Positions 49,969-58,220 of a DNA stretch of 64,000 bases are shown piece by piece (within the stretch, counting starts at the first letter, position 1; each line of letters begins with the position of its first letter). The stretch covers positions 1-64,000 of the forward strand of contig JAGAMY010000022.1 in assembly GCA_017624495.1 (NCBI GenBank), in the 5' to 3' direction. The position numbers were made by a program, and so were the translations under genes. This DNA is from Lachnospiraceae bacterium. GTDB taxonomy: Bacteria; Bacillota; Clostridia; Lachnospirales; Lachnospiraceae. A model generated the notes under the pieces. It worked only from the letters and a program-made list of their open reading frames with translations, was not told the origin of the DNA and ran no database searches.

Positions 49969-51171
49969 CTAGTCAGATGCCTTAAAATTGTAAATGGGTT
50001 TCATCACATCCACGACATCTACAGATTCTTGAATTACATCTATAATGTCTTCTAAAGCTTTGTATGCCATGGGTGCTTCGTCTAATGTTCTTTCATTAAT
50101 AGAGGTTGTATAAATGCCCGTCATCGTCTGTTTATATTCTTCCATGCTTAAACATTCCTTAGCTTTGGTACGGGACATCATTCTTCCTGCCCCATGGGGT
50201 GCAGAATAGTTCCAGTCCGGATTTCCTTTTCCAATGGCAAGCACACTTCCATCTCGCATATTTATTGGAATCAGTACTTTTTCTCCCTTATGGGCAGCAA
50301 TCGCACCTTTTCGCAATATTCTTTCTTCTGTATCAATGTAGTTATGAATGGTATGAAATCCGTCAAAACCACCAATCCCTGTTTTTTCCAATAAAATTTC
50401 AGCAATTTTTTCACGATTTTTGCGGGCAAATTCCTGACAAATTTCCACATCATGAAGATAATCTTCAAAATAAGAACCATATACATAACACAAATCTTCC
50501 GGTATGGTCATTTCCTTTGCCTGCCATGAAATTTCTTTTAATGCTTTCTGGATTTCATTTCTTCGTCCCTGTTCTTTATACGTTCGAATTAAATCTTCTC
50601 TTCTTTTGAAATAATCTTCTTTTCCTTTGTTTAAGTCCACCGCTAACTTCTGGTAAATTTCAGCTACCTGTTTGCCAAGATTCCGGCTTCCGGTATGAAT
50701 AACTAAATATTTTGTCCCATCTTTTGCCACATCCACTTCTATGAAATGGTTGCCACCGCCTAAAGTGCCAAGACTCCTTGCTAAGCGTTTTGTATCTTTT
50801 AAGTCTCTATAGCAACGAAGTCTGGTTAAATCAAATTTTTCCTGACGTCCTTCCCATACTTCTTTTCCACTAGGAACAAAATGCGCAGCTGCATCTAATT
50901 TCGCAAAATCTATCTCTACTTTTCCTAAATTTACGGTATACATTCCGCAGCCAATATCTACACCAACCACATTTGGAACAGCTCTGTCAATAATTGTCAT
51001 GGTCGTTCCTATTGTACACCCTTTCCCCGCATGAACATCCGGCATGATTCGTATTTTACTGTCTTTTGTAAATTCATAATCACACATTCTGCGAATCTGT
51101 TCTATAGCTTCATCTTCTATCACCTTTGCATAGCACAATGCGATATTTACTTTTCCTTTGATTTCTAACAT
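49969..51171 (-). CDS. rtcB: RNA ligase RtcB family
   Basis: The 400-residue protein from the ATG at 51171 (MLEIKGKVNIALCYAK) has the RtcB active-site elements: GVDIGCGMYTVNLG with the metal-binding Cys, GGGNHFIEV, HTGSRNLGKQV, and NYSAPHGAGRMMSRTKAKE with the guanylylated His. RtcB joins 2',3'-cyclic-phosphate (or 3'-phosphate) and 5'-OH RNA ends using GTP. The frame is open 31 codons upstream, but that part overlaps a terminator-like hairpin and lacks conservation. The nearest good site, GGAAAGAG, precedes 51171. It is shorter than archaeal RtcB, as in many bacteria. Confidence 0.93.
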   Translation of the reverse strand: MLEIKGKVNIALCYAKVIEDEAIEQIRRMCDYEFTKDSKIRIMPDVHAGKGCTIGTTMTIIDRAVPNVVGVDIGCGMYTVNLGKVEIDFAKLDAAAHFVPSGKEVWEGRQEKFDLTRLRCYRDLKDTKRLARSLGTLGGGNHFIEVDVAKDGTKYLVIHTGSRNLGKQVAEIYQKLAVDLNKGKEDYFKRREDLIRTYKEQGRRNEIQKALKEISWQAKEMTIPEDLCYVYGSYFEDYLHDVEICQEFARKNREKIAEILLEKTGIGGFDGFHTIHNYIDTEERILRKGAIAAHKGEKVLIPINMRDGSVLAIGKGNPDWNYSAPHGAGRMMSRTKAKECLSMEEYKQTMTGIYTTSINERTLDEAPMAYKALEDIIDVIQESVDVVDVMKPIYNFKASD

Positions 51172-51198
51172 TTTTCTCTTCCTTTCTATTACATCGAC

Positions 51199-51233
51199 AA
51201 AAAACCGCCTATCCATATAAGATAAGCGGTTTT
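51199..51233 (-). terminator. Attenuator-like terminator before rtcB
   Basis: A 13-bp stem (51221-51233 with 51201-51213, one G-U pair in RNA) with a 7-nt loop is followed by six U. It lies 28 nt before the rtcB start and after the small ORF. It should stop most transcripts from the upstream promoter. Confidence 0.82.
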
Positions 51234-51256
51234 CGTTTCCAGAATATACAATGATA

Positions 51257-51385
51257 TCATACAAATATTCGCCTTTTTCTTACCTTATAGGAACATAACA
51301 AATTTAAGCTCTGCTCACTCTCTGTGTGCAGCGCCTTAATATAACGTTTACTATTCAGTTCATATGCGAATATTGCTTTCATCAT
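51257..51385 (-). CDS. 42-residue small ORF in the rtcB leader
   Basis: ATG at 51385 is preceded by GGAAAGGA at a suitable distance. The product begins MMKAIFAYELNSKRYIKAL and ends KVRKRRIFV; it is basic and soluble. It lies between a promoter-like element and the hairpin ahead of rtcB. It could be a leader peptide or an independent small protein. It is too short for family assignment. Confidence 0.5.
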   Translation of the reverse strand: MMKAIFAYELNSKRYIKALHTESEQSLNLLCSYKVRKRRIFV

Positions 51386-51428
51386 GTTTTTTCCTTTCCG
51401 GGACTATGTCCACTTTTTTCTTTAACCT

Positions 51429-51457
51429 AGAATATCATATTTTTTTGTTAATGTCAT
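51429..51457 (-). promoter_or_regulatory. Candidate promoter of the small ORF/rtcB unit
   Basis: TGACAT-like -35 (ATGACA at 51457-51452) and TATTCT (51434-51429) on the minus strand are separated by 17 bp. The leader to the small ORF would be about 40 nt. Confidence 0.5.
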
Positions 51458-51503
51458 TAAACTGCTGGTATAATTACTGTTATCGAAAATAATCCGCTCC
51501 CAG

Positions 51504-52310
51504 CTATTTCTCAACAACAACAGATTCTCCTTCTGACCTATCACCATTCAGCCATTGCCACTTTTCAGCTAACTCCAACTTACCATTATCCAACACTCTC
51601 GGAATACTGTGACACTTTCCTACTTTTAGCTGTTTCTGCGTGTTTACATGGTGGTAATAAAAATCCAACTCTCCGTTTGTCGCAACACACCCTATTAAAT
51701 GTCCCTTTAAGACATCACCACCTGCATAATCAGCCCATAAAATTGTTCCTTTTTGATGATAGTAAAATACTGTTCTTCCATCTACTTCACCATTCTCTGT
51801 ATTGATTTTCGGAACAAAAACTCTTCCATCATAACAAATATCTGTATTCACATTTGCCAAAGACTTTTCCATAATCTCATATACAAGAACAACACCGTTT
51901 TCAACATTCCATTTTTCATGTTTTACAGTCTTGTATCCTCTTTTTTCGTAAATATGACTAGCCGGAAGTGATGCATCTAACGCTACTACATCATAATTCT
52001 CTGCAATATCTGCTTCCAAACATTGCATAATAAAATTACCATATCCCTGTCCCTGATATTCCGGTTTAACATAAACTCTGGTAATATGATTATCTTTATA
52101 ACAGCCTGTTCCTACCATCGTATTATCTACAATTAATATACCTACCCGTCCATCCTCAACATCATTTACAATGTTCTCTTTACAATGATGCTCACAAAAA
52201 AAATCTACCACTTCTACCGGATAATACTTTGGATAAATTGTTTTTATCGTATCCTGTACCAATTCATAAACCGCATCTATATCTTTCTTTATTGCTTTTA
52301 TGTATTCCAT
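51504..52310 (-). CDS. GNAT acetyltransferase fused to a beta-barrel-like C-terminal domain
   Basis: The 268-residue protein has a GNAT domain (1-~150) with TRVYVKPEYQGQGYGNFIM and SHIYEKRGYKTVKHEKW. A C-terminal ~110-residue domain follows: YDGRVFVPKINTENGEVDGR, FYYHQKGTILWADYAGGDVL and LAEKWQWLNGDRSEGES. The latter pattern occurs as a stand-alone small protein often annotated N-acetylglutamate-synthase-like in Bacilli and is probably a calycin-type barrel. The frame is continuous. Confidence 0.85.
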   Translation of the reverse strand: MEYIKAIKKDIDAVYELVQDTIKTIYPKYYPVEVVDFFCEHHCKENIVNDVEDGRVGILIVDNTMVGTGCYKDNHITRVYVKPEYQGQGYGNFIMQCLEADIAENYDVVALDASLPASHIYEKRGYKTVKHEKWNVENGVVLVYEIMEKSLANVNTDICYDGRVFVPKINTENGEVDGRTVFYYHQKGTILWADYAGGDVLKGHLIGCVATNGELDFYYHHVNTQKQLKVGKCHSIPRVLDNGKLELAEKWQWLNGDRSEGESVVVEK

Positions 52311-52378
52311 TTATGCCTCCGTAAATTATCTGTTCAAAAGCTGTTCTGATAATGCATTTCTGATTTCGTACAAAACTA

Positions 52379-52750
52379 CTAAAAATTATACATCGGCTCC
52401 ATATCACGATTCCGATATTCGTGTTTTTCATAATATCCTATTAAATTCCCCTGTTCATCCCGCAGTGCAATCATATACACATCTTTATTTTCTTTTGGGT
52501 TGTAAAAAGTATGTATTCTATTATTCTCTGTAGATTCTTTAAACCATGCTAAAATCTTATGTATCATTTCTCTTGATTTGTCATTATGGCAGTCTAACAA
52601 ATTTTTTCCTAACAAAGCTATACCACCATATTTACTGTAATGTTCACATGCAGCCGGATTCATGTATATGATTTTGTGATTTATATCACAGATTACCACC
52701 GGACTCTTATCTTCATCTAAAATACTTCTAAAAAAATGTAATAATTCCAT
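52379..52750 (-). CDS. Stand-alone PAS-domain protein
   Basis: The 123-residue protein is almost entirely one PAS domain: SPVVICDINHKIIYMNPAAC, LLGKNLLDCHNDKS, and IALRDEQGNLIGYYE. No output domain is attached, so it may work as a partner sensor. It lies 11 bp after the flavoprotein gene, suggesting a redox-linked pair. Confidence 0.85.
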   Translation of the reverse strand: MELLHFFRSILDEDKSPVVICDINHKIIYMNPAACEHYSKYGGIALLGKNLLDCHNDKSREMIHKILAWFKESTENNRIHTFYNPKENKDVYMIALRDEQGNLIGYYEKHEYRNRDMEPMYNF

Positions 52751-52761
52751 CTATTCCTCCT

Positions 52762-53451
52762 CTACTTCCACGGTCGCACCTTCTCCGACCAGCCTTTTTC
52801 CTTCCAGTATTTCACATCCGCTTCATTCCATCCACTTTTCTGCAGCATGCGCATAACCTGAAAGAAAAGCTTCGTTTTTATGGACGGTTTCACTTTCCCA
52901 CATCTTTTTCTAATTTTACTTGCCAAAGCTGTTGTCTTTTTATCAATCTTTGACTTTTTCTTTTCATCCACTTCTTTCCAAGAAGTAGCTGCAACAGCAA
53001 CACCATAAGTATAGGTCTTAGGTATTCCCCAAAAAAATGTACTGTCAGCCATATCTTTATTTGTACTCTTCATACCTGCTCCGGCAGCAGTCGATATACA
53101 TACCGCCTGCTTATGAAACATTTTTTCCTCGGGTCTGTGTACCATCCACCTATATCCATAATGGTCTAAAAATGCTTTCATTGCCCCTGTCACATGGTAG
53201 ACATAAACCGGACTGGACAAAATAATCACATCTGCCTCATCTATAGCTTTTGTTATCGGCTTTAGTTTTTCAAAATGCGGACATAAATTCTCGGATTTTT
53301 TAAAACAATTCGTACAACCAATACAAAATTCATCAAAATCCTTTGGCAGAAAAAATTCTGTTATTGTACCCTCTAGTTTTTCTGCCAACGTTCTGGCTAT
53401 ATGATATGTAGAGCCTTTATGATTTTGTCCATGTATAATTGTTATGTTCAT
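52762..53451 (-). CDS. Flavodoxin-fold NAD(P)H/FMN-dependent oxidoreductase
   Basis: The 229-residue protein starts MNITIIHGQNHKGSTYHIA, the FMN phosphate loop of NADPH-dependent FMN reductases. It also has CIGCTNCFKKSENLCPH, a Cys motif seen in iron-sulfur flavoproteins, and DVIILSSPVYVYHVTGAMKAFLDH. The C-terminal ~60 residues are basic. Reductase substrates are unknown. Confidence 0.88.
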   Translation of the reverse strand: MNITIIHGQNHKGSTYHIARTLAEKLEGTITEFFLPKDFDEFCIGCTNCFKKSENLCPHFEKLKPITKAIDEADVIILSSPVYVYHVTGAMKAFLDHYGYRWMVHRPEEKMFHKQAVCISTAAGAGMKSTNKDMADSTFFWGIPKTYTYGVAVAATSWKEVDEKKKSKIDKKTTALASKIRKRCGKVKPSIKTKLFFQVMRMLQKSGWNEADVKYWKEKGWSEKVRPWK

Positions 53452-53482
53452 TTTATATCTACCTTCTAGTCTTATCCGTATT

Positions 53483-55027
53483 TTATTCTTCTGTTTTTAA
53501 CAATTCCGTAATCTCATCCACCATACCATTAATAGCATTCGCCTGTGCGGTAACTTCTGCTGTATCGTTTGCATTGCTTTCTGCCATGGCATTGATAGAT
53601 ACGAACTGCTCATTTTCATTTCTGATACTTGCAGCAATATCCTGATTAATGGATACTGTATTTTTAATAACCTCTGACTGTTTACCATGTGCTTCGCCCA
53701 TGGTATTGATGGTATTAACGGAAACATTTAAAAGTTCCGTCATATCTTTCATACTCGCAAAGACATTTGCAAAGTACTCATTTTGTGTACCTAATTTGGT
53801 AAAGTTTTCTTCTACCTGCATGGTAATTTCACGAACATTACTCTGTACACGCGCAATTACGTTTTCTACCTCTTTTAATGAATCCTGTGTACTGTTCGCA
53901 AGATTTCCTACCTCCGTTGCCACAACCGCAAATCCTTTTCCGGCTTCACCTGCCCTTGCTGCTTCAATCGATGCATTTAATGCCAGTAAATTCGTGGAAG
54001 AAGAAATATCACTGATTAATTTTAATGTTACACCAATCTCCTCTACCGCTTCGGACAATTTCTGTGCAATTTCTGTTGTTGCTTTCATGGATTCGGAAAC
54101 TTCACCATTAATTGTATGTAAATCATTTAATAATTTTTCATTTTCTATGGACTTATCCAACAAATCTTTGGATGTAGCTTCTACCTTTTCCACATTGTCT
54201 GCCACAACGCTTTCCCATTCACTTAGTTCACCTAAGTTTGCCATACTTTCATCGGTTCTTGCGCTAAGCATATCACTGCTTTCTACCAACTGCTCACTGG
54301 TAGCCGCCAGTTCCTGCGCAGATGCACTTTCATTTTCTGCTACCTGTGAAAGGGCTGTTCCTGCAGCATGTAATTTTTCAGATATTGCCTGCACAGATTC
54401 TAATACATTCTGCACCTGCTCATTACTTTTTTCTAATTCATCTTTTTTGGCATTTACAAGAAAATGTGATACAAAAAAGATAAAAATAAGCAACCCTGTT
54501 AAAGATAATACCAATGCAACAAGACACATAATTGTATCTGCCAAAAACAGTTCATCCTTTACCGGCATAAGGTCTGTTCCACGCACTGCCCAGCCGATAA
54601 ACAAAGATACCATACATGCCAGACCACTGCCTAATACCAATTTTATATCCAAAAAGAATGCCTGTAAAATCAAAAAGAAAAATAAAAATCCCCAGAATGT
54701 TCTGGATGGAAGCATATATAAAAGATAATTCCACTGTATGATTAATACAATCACAGAAAATAATTTACCAATTTTTAGTCTGCCTTCTTTTAAATATCCT
54801 TCTTCATCAAAGGAAGTCTTTACAATACATATAGCAGTTACAAAGAAAGTAATATCCATCAGTGCAAACAGAATCAATGCAATCCATGGTACATCCGGGT
54901 AAAATCCTAAAAGCTTTTCGGTATTAAACATTATCGTGGCACACATACATGCGCACACAAGGATAATAAGCCCCCACTTAAATACCGTTGATAAATATAC
55001 CTCAACTGCCGTCTTTTTCTTTCCCAT
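53483..55027 (-). CDS. Methyl-accepting chemotaxis protein without HAMP domain
   Basis: From the ATG at 55027 (AGGAGG 9 bases upstream) the product has 514 residues. About six membrane helices occupy residues 10-205, with no large periplasmic-type sensor loop. The C-terminal cytoplasmic signalling domain has the hairpin tip [24 protein letters not shown] as its key region and long coiled coils. No HAMP domain is seen between the last helix and the coiled coil. It should signal to CheA/CheW. A near-consensus promoter lies upstream, and the operator-like repeats of the LytTR operon lie just beyond it. Confidence 0.92.
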   Translation of the reverse strand: MGKKKTAVEVYLSTVFKWGLIILVCACMCATIMFNTEKLLGFYPDVPWIALILFALMDITFFVTAICIVKTSFDEEGYLKEGRLKIGKLFSVIVLIIQWNYLLYMLPSRTFWGFLFFFLILQAFFLDIKLVLGSGLACMVSLFIGWAVRGTDLMPVKDELFLADTIMCLVALVLSLTGLLIFIFFVSHFLVNAKKDELEKSNEQVQNVLESVQAISEKLHAAGTALSQVAENESASAQELAATSEQLVESSDMLSARTDESMANLGELSEWESVVADNVEKVEATSKDLLDKSIENEKLLNDLHTINGEVSESMKATTEIAQKLSEAVEEIGVTLKLISDISSSTNLLALNASIEAARAGEAGKGFAVVATEVGNLANSTQDSLKEVENVIARVQSNVREITMQVEENFTKLGTQNEYFANVFASMKDMTELLNVSVNTINTMGEAHGKQSEVIKNTVSINQDIAASIRNENEQFVSINAMAESNANDTAEVTAQANAINGMVDEITELLKTEE

Positions 55028-55089
55028 AAAAAACATCCTCCTATATACTCATATTCCAAAGTATTCCTCTGGTTTTTTTGTATAAAAAT

Positions 55090-55117
55090 ATTATAGCATT
55101 TACTGTTTTTTTGTCAA
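55090..55117 (-). promoter_or_regulatory. Near-consensus promoter of the chemoreceptor gene
   Basis: TTGACA (55117-55112) and TATAAT (55095-55090) on the minus strand have a 16-bp spacer. The leader is about 55 nt. Confidence 0.8.
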
Positions 55118-55125
55118 TTTTTAAC

Positions 55126-55157
55126 TGTCACTTACCCCTTAAAAAGTGCCACTTACC
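55126..55157. promoter_or_regulatory. Candidate LytTR operator: two direct repeats 21 bp apart
   Basis: TGTCACTTACC (55126-55136) and TGCCACTTACC (55147-55157) match at 10 of 11 positions. They start exactly 21 bp apart, two helical turns, as in known LytTR-family sites. The second repeat ends 10 bp before the -35 of the LytTR gene promoter. The first lies 8 bp beyond the -35 of the divergent chemoreceptor promoter. Confidence 0.72.
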
Positions 55158-55167
55158 GTAATTCGCA

Positions 55168-55196
55168 TTGCCACCATTCCTGATGCCTGTTAAAAT
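55168..55196 (+). promoter_or_regulatory. Promoter of the LytTR-ABC operon
   Basis: TTGCCA (55168-55173) and TAAAAT (55191-55196) are 17 bp apart. Transcription should start near 55203, about 30 nt before the ATG at 55233. Confidence 0.72.
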
Positions 55197-55232
55197 ACGC
55201 CTATAAACACCCAAAAGAAAGAAGGCATTTTT

Positions 55233-55682
55233 ATGAAGTACACGATTAAACAAATCCTCTCCGGTGAGGATGAGCTGATATTAAAATACAAAAAACTAAA
55301 TCCCGATGTAGAACATATTCTACAATTTCTAAATAATGAACAGGAAAAGCTAAACAGCTATGACGATAAAACCCTGATTCGCTTAGAACCATCAGATATT
55401 CTTTATATAGAAAGCGTAGATGGAAAAACCTTTGCTTATACCATGGATAAAGTACTCCGTATGGATTACACATTATACCGTTTAGAACAGCTGCTGAAAG
55501 ACATTCGTTTTTTCCGCTGTAGTAAATCCATGATACTCAATATTGATAAAGTGAAAAGTTTAAAAAGTCTTCCATCCAACCGTATTGATGCTGCCATGTG
55601 CAATGGCGAACATATTTTAATTTCACGAACTTATGCTTCAGATTTTCGCAAACGTTTAAAAGGAGGTGCGCACTATGCATAA
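55233..55682 (+). CDS. LytTR-family transcriptional regulator
   Basis: The 149-residue protein has a short N-terminal extension and a C-terminal LytTR DNA-binding domain at ~45-145: IRLEPSDILYIESVDGKTF, MDYTLYRLEQLLKD, RFFRCSKSMILNIDKVKSLK and HILISRTYASDFRKRLKG. There is no receiver domain, so it belongs to the stand-alone LytTR type usually encoded with a DUF3021 membrane protein. It probably controls its own operon through the repeats upstream. Confidence 0.92.
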   Translation: MKYTIKQILSGEDELILKYKKLNPDVEHILQFLNNEQEKLNSYDDKTLIRLEPSDILYIESVDGKTFAYTMDKVLRMDYTLYRLEQLLKDIRFFRCSKSMILNIDKVKSLKSLPSNRIDAAMCNGEHILISRTYASDFRKRLKGGAHYA

Positions 55683-56142
55683 AACAAAACAAAAACTTTC
55701 CCTCTGGGAACATTATCTTACCAAAGAAATCGGCATAGAATTTAAAGCCTGTCTGTATTTTTTTTGTATTCTGTTTTTTTATTGTGTTTACAAGCTTGTC
55801 TGCGGTATTCATGAGGCAGAAATACTCCATATGACGGAAATGATTTTTCTAACCTATTTTATGGGCTATATACAGGTCTATCTGCTTTCTAATTTTGACG
55901 AAGCGGAACATCTTGGGCGGAAGGAATGGATTTTTATGCTGTTATGTACGCTTGTGTATACCCTGTTTTCCTATCTGTTTTCATGGTTTGACAGGAATCT
56001 TGCTGTAAGTTTAGGTTTTCTATTTTATGTACTAACTATGTACTTATGCGCATTTATGGTTTACAAATCCAAAAGAAAAATTGATGAAAAGCTTTTAAAT
56101 GCAGATTTAAAGGCATTTCAGGAAAGGGGACAACATGAATAA
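55675..56142 (+). CDS. DUF3021-type membrane protein
   Basis: The 155-residue protein from the ATG at 55675 has four membrane helices and the pattern typical of DUF3021 partners of LytTR regulators, with EMIFLTYFMGYIQVYLL in the second helix. AGGAGG lies 8 bases upstream, inside the end of the LytTR gene, and the genes overlap by 8 bp. It may act as a membrane sensor or anti-regulator. That role is inference from gene pairing. Confidence 0.85.
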   Translation: MHKTKQKLSLWEHYLTKEIGIEFKACLYFFCILFFYCVYKLVCGIHEAEILHMTEMIFLTYFMGYIQVYLLSNFDEAEHLGRKEWIFMLLCTLVYTLFSYLFSWFDRNLAVSLGFLFYVLTMYLCAFMVYKSKRKIDEKLLNADLKAFQERGQHE

Positions 56143-56839
56143 AGTAATCGAAATCAATCATTTGACAAAAAACTATGGCAAACACCGGGGCGTTTCCGAT
56201 GTAAGCTTTTCTGTAAACGAAGGTGAAATTTTTGGTTTTTTAGGACCAAACGGAGCAGGAAAATCCACAACTATCCGTTCGATGCTGGGCTTTATCCACT
56301 TTGAAAGCGGCAATATACATCTGCTTGGGAAAAATATACAGACAGACTTGCAAACTATCTTAAAAGACATCGGTTATATGCCTTCAGAAACCATGTTTTA
56401 TCCTACTATGAAAGTAAAAGACATTATCCAAATGGCTGCGGATATCCGCCAAAAAGATTGTCAGGCAGAAGCACAAATGCTGTGTGAACGCTTACAGATA
56501 GATACCGGCAAAAAAATCAGCGATTTATCCTTAGGAAACCGCAAAAAAGTCAGCATCGTCTGTGCCATGCAGCACAAACCACGACTTTTCATTTTTGATG
56601 AACCGACCAGTGGTCTTGACCCGCTTATGCAAAATGAATTTTTCAAACTGATTCAGGAATATGTACATAACGGTGCTACCTGTATGCTGTCTACCCATAT
56701 ACTTCCTGAGGTGAAAAAATATTGTAATCGTGTTGCCATTATGAAAGATGGAAAGCTGCAATGCGTAACCTCTGCTGATGATGTGCTGATAGAAGAGCCC
56801 TCATTAGAAGACTATTTTATGCACTTTTACATGAATTAA
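56135..56839 (+). CDS. ABC transporter ATP-binding protein
   Basis: The 234-residue ATPase has Walker A GPNGAGKSTTIRSM, Q-loop region, signature LSLGNRKKVS and Walker B LFIFDEPTSGLDP, then the switch His in LSTHI. It overlaps the DUF3021 gene by 8 bp and pairs with the following permease. The CcmA/DrrA-like type usually exports drugs, lantibiotics or lipids. Confidence 0.95.
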   Translation: MNKVIEINHLTKNYGKHRGVSDVSFSVNEGEIFGFLGPNGAGKSTTIRSMLGFIHFESGNIHLLGKNIQTDLQTILKDIGYMPSETMFYPTMKVKDIIQMAADIRQKDCQAEAQMLCERLQIDTGKKISDLSLGNRKKVSIVCAMQHKPRLFIFDEPTSGLDPLMQNEFFKLIQEYVHNGATCMLSTHILPEVKKYCNRVAIMKDGKLQCVTSADDVLIEEPSLEDYFMHFYMN

Positions 56840-56854
56840 AGGGGGAAATTTTAT

Positions 56855-57646
56855 ATGCTAACAATCTACAAAAACGAATTAAAGACGAATTTGAAAAGTC
56901 TGCTTATCTGGGTACTTTGTGTGGGCGGCATGGGTTTTGCCTGTATATTACTTTTTGCTGATTTAGCAGACAGTATGAAAGGAATGGCGGAAAGCTTTGC
57001 CTCTATGGGGGCATTTTCCGATGCTTTTGGCATGAATCAGCTAAGTATTGCGACTTTATCCGGTTTTTATGCCACAGAAATTGGCACTATTCATACTTTA
57101 GGCGGTGCTATGTTTGCGGCAATTTGCAGTATCTGTATGCTTTCTAAAGAAGAAGACGGACACACCAGTGAATTTCTTTTTTCCCTGCCTGTCAGCAGAG
57201 TTCAGGTGGTTACTGCAAAATGGCTGACGATAACTACCCTTATTCTCCTGTTCAACTTGCTTTGTGTACTTTTCTATCTCACCGGTATCAGCATGTTGGG
57301 GGAAGAAATCGCATTAAAGGAATTTTGCCTATACCACACACTACAATTTGTCATGCATTTAGAACTTGCTGCCATATGCTTTACCATGTCTGCATGTATG
57401 AAAAAGAACCGCTTTGGTATGGGACTTGGTGTTGTGCTTTTCCTCTACGCCTATGATTTGATAAGCAAAATTACTCCAAATTTGTCCGATTACAAGCTGC
57501 TTAGTCCATTTTCTTTTGCTAATGCTTCGGATATTTTCAGCACAGGGAAAAGTGATATAGCTGCATTAATTTTAGGAGGTAGTATTTTACTTGGATGTAT
57601 TTGTATAACACTGCTCCTCTATAAAAAACGGGATTTAGCTGCCTAA
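56855..57646 (+). CDS. ABC-2-type transporter permease
   Basis: The 263-residue protein has six membrane helices, with a first helix LLIWVLCVGGMGFACILLF and the EEDGHTSEFLFSLPVSRVQVVTAKW cytoplasmic motif of ABC-2 permeases. It completes the exporter with the ATPase upstream (15-bp gap). The cargo is not known. Confidence 0.92.
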   Translation: MLTIYKNELKTNLKSLLIWVLCVGGMGFACILLFADLADSMKGMAESFASMGAFSDAFGMNQLSIATLSGFYATEIGTIHTLGGAMFAAICSICMLSKEEDGHTSEFLFSLPVSRVQVVTAKWLTITTLILLFNLLCVLFYLTGISMLGEEIALKEFCLYHTLQFVMHLELAAICFTMSACMKKNRFGMGLGVVLFLYAYDLISKITPNLSDYKLLSPFSFANASDIFSTGKSDIAALILGGSILLGCICITLLLYKKRDLAA

Positions 57647-57654
57647 TACAACAG

Positions 57655-57706
57655 AAAGAGCTGTCACATCAATGATTGCAAAATCATAGATGCGACAGCT
57701 CCTTTC
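57655..57706. terminator. Bidirectional terminator between the ABC operon and the NifX-like gene
   Basis: A long imperfect hairpin (GAGCTGTC at 57658-57665 with its complement at 57694-57701, plus an inner ATGATT/AATCAT pairing) follows the permease stop. It can also serve the minus-strand gene ending at 57709. Confidence 0.75.
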
Positions 57707-57708
57707 AT

Positions 57709-58110
57709 TTAGTGTCCGCAGTGACCGCCACCACATCCACCGCTTCCGCAGTTTCCATGGTGCTCATGACCTTCACCGTGATGATTACATTTTACATCCG
57801 GGTTATACTCTAATTCTTCTTTTAAAAATGCTTCTACTGCCTTGTCCGCATCACCGGATACACCGCCATACAATTTGATACCGGCCTCTGCTAATGCCAT
57901 CTGGGCACCGCCACCGATACCTCCGCAAATCAGTACATCTACATTACTTTCGGAAAGAAGTACTGCTAACGCTCCATGACCGCTTCCGTTTGTGCCTACC
58001 ACTTTGCTTTCTACAATTTTTCCATCCTCCACATCATAAAGCTTAAAGCTTTCTGTATGTCCAAAATGCTGGAAAATTTCTCCTGCTTCATAAGTTACTG
58101 CAATTCTCAT
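57709..58110 (-). CDS. NifX/NifB-type protein with metal-binding tail
   Basis: The 133-residue protein has the dinitrogenase Fe-Mo cofactor domain: MRIAVTYEAGEIFQHFGHTESF, VLICGGIGGGAQMALAEAG and LYGGVSGDADKAVEAFL. The last ~30 residues are rich in His, Gly and Cys (NHHGEGHEHHG, GGCGGGHCGH). No nitrogenase genes are visible. Such stand-alone proteins are common in clostridia and probably bind or carry iron-sulfur or other metals. Confidence 0.9.
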   Translation of the reverse strand: MRIAVTYEAGEIFQHFGHTESFKLYDVEDGKIVESKVVGTNGSGHGALAVLLSESNVDVLICGGIGGGAQMALAEAGIKLYGGVSGDADKAVEAFLKEELEYNPDVKCNHHGEGHEHHGNCGSGGCGGGHCGH

Positions 58111-58220
58111 ATTTCTATTTCCTCCTATTGTATCCGAATCGTCTGCCCTGCAAACCTATCCGTTATTTGTTTTTCCAAACAGTTTAACTATATCACCATA
58201 TAAAAAAATTTTCCAGTTAT

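Noticed and set aside
49673..51171. Toxin-antitoxin reading of the XRE gene with rtcB
   Set aside because: RtcB is a well-defined RNA ligase and the XRE gene is a separate small regulator. There is no toxin-like partner in the pair.
53649..54728. Plus-strand 359-codon open frame opposite the chemoreceptor gene
   Set aside because: It is exactly antisense to the signalling domain, with Ser/Thr-rich low-quality sequence and no ribosome site. The minus-strand frame has clear receptor motifs.
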